Shown: positions 63,429 through 64,000 of the stretch, piece by piece
Layout: every line of letters begins with the position of its first letter
How positions within the stretch are numbered: position 1 is the stretch's first letter
NCBI RefSeq assembly: GCF_902506095.1
Contig: NZ_LR733293.1
Location: forward strand, 4,135,476 to 4,199,475
Source: Arthrobacter sp. 9AX
GTDB lineage: Bacteria; Actinomycetota; Actinomycetes; Actinomycetales; Micrococcaceae
Reading direction: 5' to 3'
Length of the DNA stretch: 64,000 nt
Notes under the pieces: generated by a model
What the model was told of the DNA's origin: nothing
Databases searched by the model: none
Seen by the model: the letters and a program-made list of their open reading frames with translations, nothing else
Made by a program: the position numbers and the translations under genes

Positions 63429-64000
63429 TCAGTTCTCTTCCTTTTTTCCGCGCAACAGCACGATCTGCAGCACTGCGAATACCGCGATGAGCACTGTCAG
63501 CAGGAGCGACAGGGCAGCACCGTATCCGTAGCGGCCACTGACGAAGGTTTCTTTGTAGACGAGGGTGGACAGCGTCTCTGTGGCGTTGAAGGGGCCGCCT
63601 GCGGTCATCGCCTGCACCTGGTCGAACACCCGGAGACCCTGAACAAGGATCAGGGTCGAAGCGACCACGATGGTGGGCCGCAGCAGCGGCAACACAATGT
63701 GGAAGAATCGGCGCCAAGCTCCCGCGCCGTCCACCGCTGATGCTTCTTCGAGCTCCATGGGAACGTTGGCCAGGCCGGCAAGGTAGAGCACCATCGTCAG
63801 TCCAATGTGCTGCCATACCATCACGATCAGGATCGTCCAGATCGCTGAGGAGGGGTCCCCCAACCAGGCGCGGGTCTGGTCCTCGAGCCCGACCGCCCGA
63901 AGCAGGTCGTTGAGCGGGCCCTGCGGCTGGAAGATGAACTTCCAGATGTAGGAGACCGCCAGCGGGCTCAGCACGACCGGCATAAAGAGCAGGGTGCGCA
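63429..64000 (-). CDS. Carbohydrate ABC transporter permease (MalF type), partial
   Basis: The visible part has helices WTILIVMVWQHIGLTMVLYL and others and the EAA loop (MELEEASAVDGAGAWRRFFH). The frame is open to the window edge (RTLLFMPVVLSPLAVSYIWK), so the N-terminal part, probably with the binding-protein gene beyond, lies outside. First visible gene of the C-glycoside operon. Confidence 0.9.
   Translation of the reverse strand, partial: RTLLFMPVVLSPLAVSYIWKFIFQPQGPLNDLLRAVGLEDQTRAWLGDPSSAIWTILIVMVWQHIGLTMVLYLAGLANVPMELEEASAVDGAGAWRRFFHIVLPLLRPTIVVASTLILVQGLRVFDQVQAMTAGGPFNATETLSTLVYKETFVSGRYGYGAALSLLLTVLIAVFAVLQIVLLRGKKEEN

Overview
The window comes from a high-GC Gram-positive actinomycete, most likely Arthrobacter/Pseudarthrobacter (Micrococcaceae). 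The grounds are strong GC bias, frequent GTG starts behind AGGAGG-type ribosome sites, actinobacterial families (DevR/DevS, DUF3040, DUF1003, GH65 fused to beta-phosphoglucomutase, DUF5129), and a C-glycoside catabolic gene set of the kind described in Microbacterium and Arthrobacter. No rRNA, tRNA or CRISPR array was seen.

Region 1 (about 1-42.3 kb) looks like one large energy-stress or dormancy island built around a DevR/DevS (DosR/DosS)-type two-component system at 2.9-5.3 kb. Around it lie four universal stress proteins or remnants, a hemerythrin, four P-type ATPases (one partial), three pyridoxamine-oxidase-like (PNPOx) proteins, two flavodoxins, two zinc alcohol dehydrogenases (one frameshifted), a ppsA / HAD-GH65 phosphorylase / pfkA operon, a three-gene ABC exporter and several small membrane proteins. 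A 14-bp near-palindrome resembling the mycobacterial DosR box (roughly GGGnCnTWnGGnCCC) recurs upstream of at least a dozen of these genes. In six of them it sits about 35-36 bp before the start codon. The sequence therefore suggests a DosR-like regulon packed into one locus: ion pumping, glycolysis/gluconeogenesis switching, storage-sugar phosphorolysis and redox proteins under one regulator.

Region 2 (about 42.3-49.4 kb) is accessory DNA. An AAA/ORC-type ATPase is followed by two divergent pairs of unrecognised soluble proteins. One of them, 478 aa long, ends in a putative H/N/H (His-Me finger-like) nuclease domain. A DNA-glycosylase pseudogene, a possibly chimeric ORF and copies of two dispersed repeats follow; one repeat pair brackets the region as imperfect direct repeats. 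This is the best candidate for an undescribed conflict or mobile module.

Region 3 (about 49.4-64 kb) is a catabolic cluster. It holds a GH106 alpha-L-rhamnosidase, an MFS transporter with a MarR regulator and a palindromic divergent operator region, an RsbQ-like hydrolase and a thiolase. A minus-strand operon then encodes C-glycoside deglycosidase alpha and beta subunits, a GMC-type C-glycoside oxidase, two thioredoxin-fold proteins (one frameshifted) and two sugar ABC permeases, the last running off the window. Together they would import rhamnosylated or C-linked plant glycosides, trim rhamnose, oxidise the sugar at C3 and cleave the C-C glycosidic bond. A truncated LacI-type regulator carries a small beta domain in place of its sugar-binding domain, and a second copy of that domain lies at 57 kb.

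At least five genes are broken by apparent single-base indels, so either pseudogenisation or residual sequencing error should be considered.
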